Source of the DNA: Liolophura sinensis
Lineage: Eukaryota > Mollusca > Polyplacophora > Chitonida > Chitonidae
DNA length: 60,000 nt
Assembly (NCBI RefSeq): GCF_032854445.1
Contig: NC_088295.1
Span: forward strand, 7,878,501 to 7,938,500
Direction of reading: 5' to 3'
In this document: piece after piece, positions 59,700 through 60,000 of the stretch
How positions within the stretch are numbered: position 1 is the stretch's first letter
Layout: each line of letters starts with the position of its first letter
The notes under the pieces: model-generated
What the model was told of the DNA's origin: nothing
Seen by the model: the letters and a program-made list of their open reading frames with translations, nothing else
Databases searched by the model: none
Translations under genes and position numbers: made by a program

Positions 59700-59821
59700 T
59701 GCGTTACTGAAGTACTGTCATTCATGTTTCTTTTGGGTTGAGAATGCTTGCTTTGTTCATTTGTGAACACAGTGAAAAGAATCGGACCAAGTAGTGACCA
59801 TTGCGGTACACTCGAGATCAC
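59700..59821 (-). pseudogene. Possible non-LTR retrotransposon RT remnant
   Basis: The minus strand reads ISSVPQWSLLGPILFTVFTN, resembling the conserved G-x-PQGSxLGPxLF...N block of LINE reverse transcriptases, with Trp in place of the expected Gly. Only one block is seen, so the call is tentative. Confidence 0.45.
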
Positions 59822-60000
59822 AGTACAATACTGAAAAGAGACTTAACATAGGAAATGGCACAGTATCACAAGTTTTCTGAAATATAATAGTCCAACAATA
59901 TTCCAGAAATGTTTTCAGGAGCTGTTTTCTTCATTTGAGTCAAAGTGTTTTAGAAAGTATCATTCACGGATTCCTGCATACTATTCCCAAACAAAAGAAG

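Larger units (their letters stand above)
57067..60000. other. 3' flank of gene R, no further gene recognised
   Basis: The 3' UTR end is not defined: no clear AATAAA in the first kilobase. The open frame at 57881-58312 is AT-driven and shows no family resemblance. One SINE fragment and one possible RT remnant are listed separately. Confidence 0.5.

Overview
This is animal genomic DNA, most likely from a mollusc. The pointers are split genes with GT-AG introns, low-GC introns full of minisatellites, a satellite array, a decayed mariner transposon, and many copies of a tRNA-headed SINE ending in (AAAT)n, whose core I associate from memory with bivalve and gastropod genomes. I see no bacterial-type operons, rRNA genes or CRISPR.

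The window holds two paralogous transmembrane channel-like (TMC) genes arranged head to head. Gene L (minus strand, 27,882 down to base 1) has 17 coding exons that I could place by splice sites, phase and TMC homology; its C-terminus runs off the window. Gene R (plus strand, 38,817 to 57,066) is complete, with 16 coding exons in any one long transcript. It has two alternative N-termini (38,817 + 41,403, or 44,074) and a duplicated exon pair (49,258 and 50,410) built to be used one at a time. Splice phases agree along the two genes and four exon pairs have identical lengths (98, 76, 131 and 79 bp), so the pair comes from an old inverted duplication. TMC proteins are multi-pass membrane proteins; TMC1/2 of vertebrate hair cells are pore subunits of the mechanotransduction channel, working with CIB-family and other partners.

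Gene L introns are dominated by tandem repeats, about 17 of its 28 kb: a 34-38 bp array (231-715), a ~40 bp array (1,483-1,955), a 28 bp minisatellite split by a SINE (4,384-6,012), a 112 bp array made from the 3' half of a TMC exon plus its splice donor (6,690-8,236), a 25 bp array (8,640-9,362), a 113 bp satellite of about 69 units with ~18-unit higher-order structure (9,628-17,423), a mariner carcass (17,565-19,820) carrying a 102 bp hybrid satellite, and a 56 bp array (21,950-25,505). Gene R introns carry almost none of this.

The ~11 kb between the two start codons (27,883-38,816) has no recognisable gene. It holds SINEs, a foldback MITE with a nested SINE, a 34 bp minisatellite, (TA)n, and a CTCF-like site at 34,723. 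Past gene R (57,067-60,000) I see only 3' flank, a SINE fragment and a possible reverse-transcriptase remnant. All function statements rest on motif recognition by eye; no searches were run.
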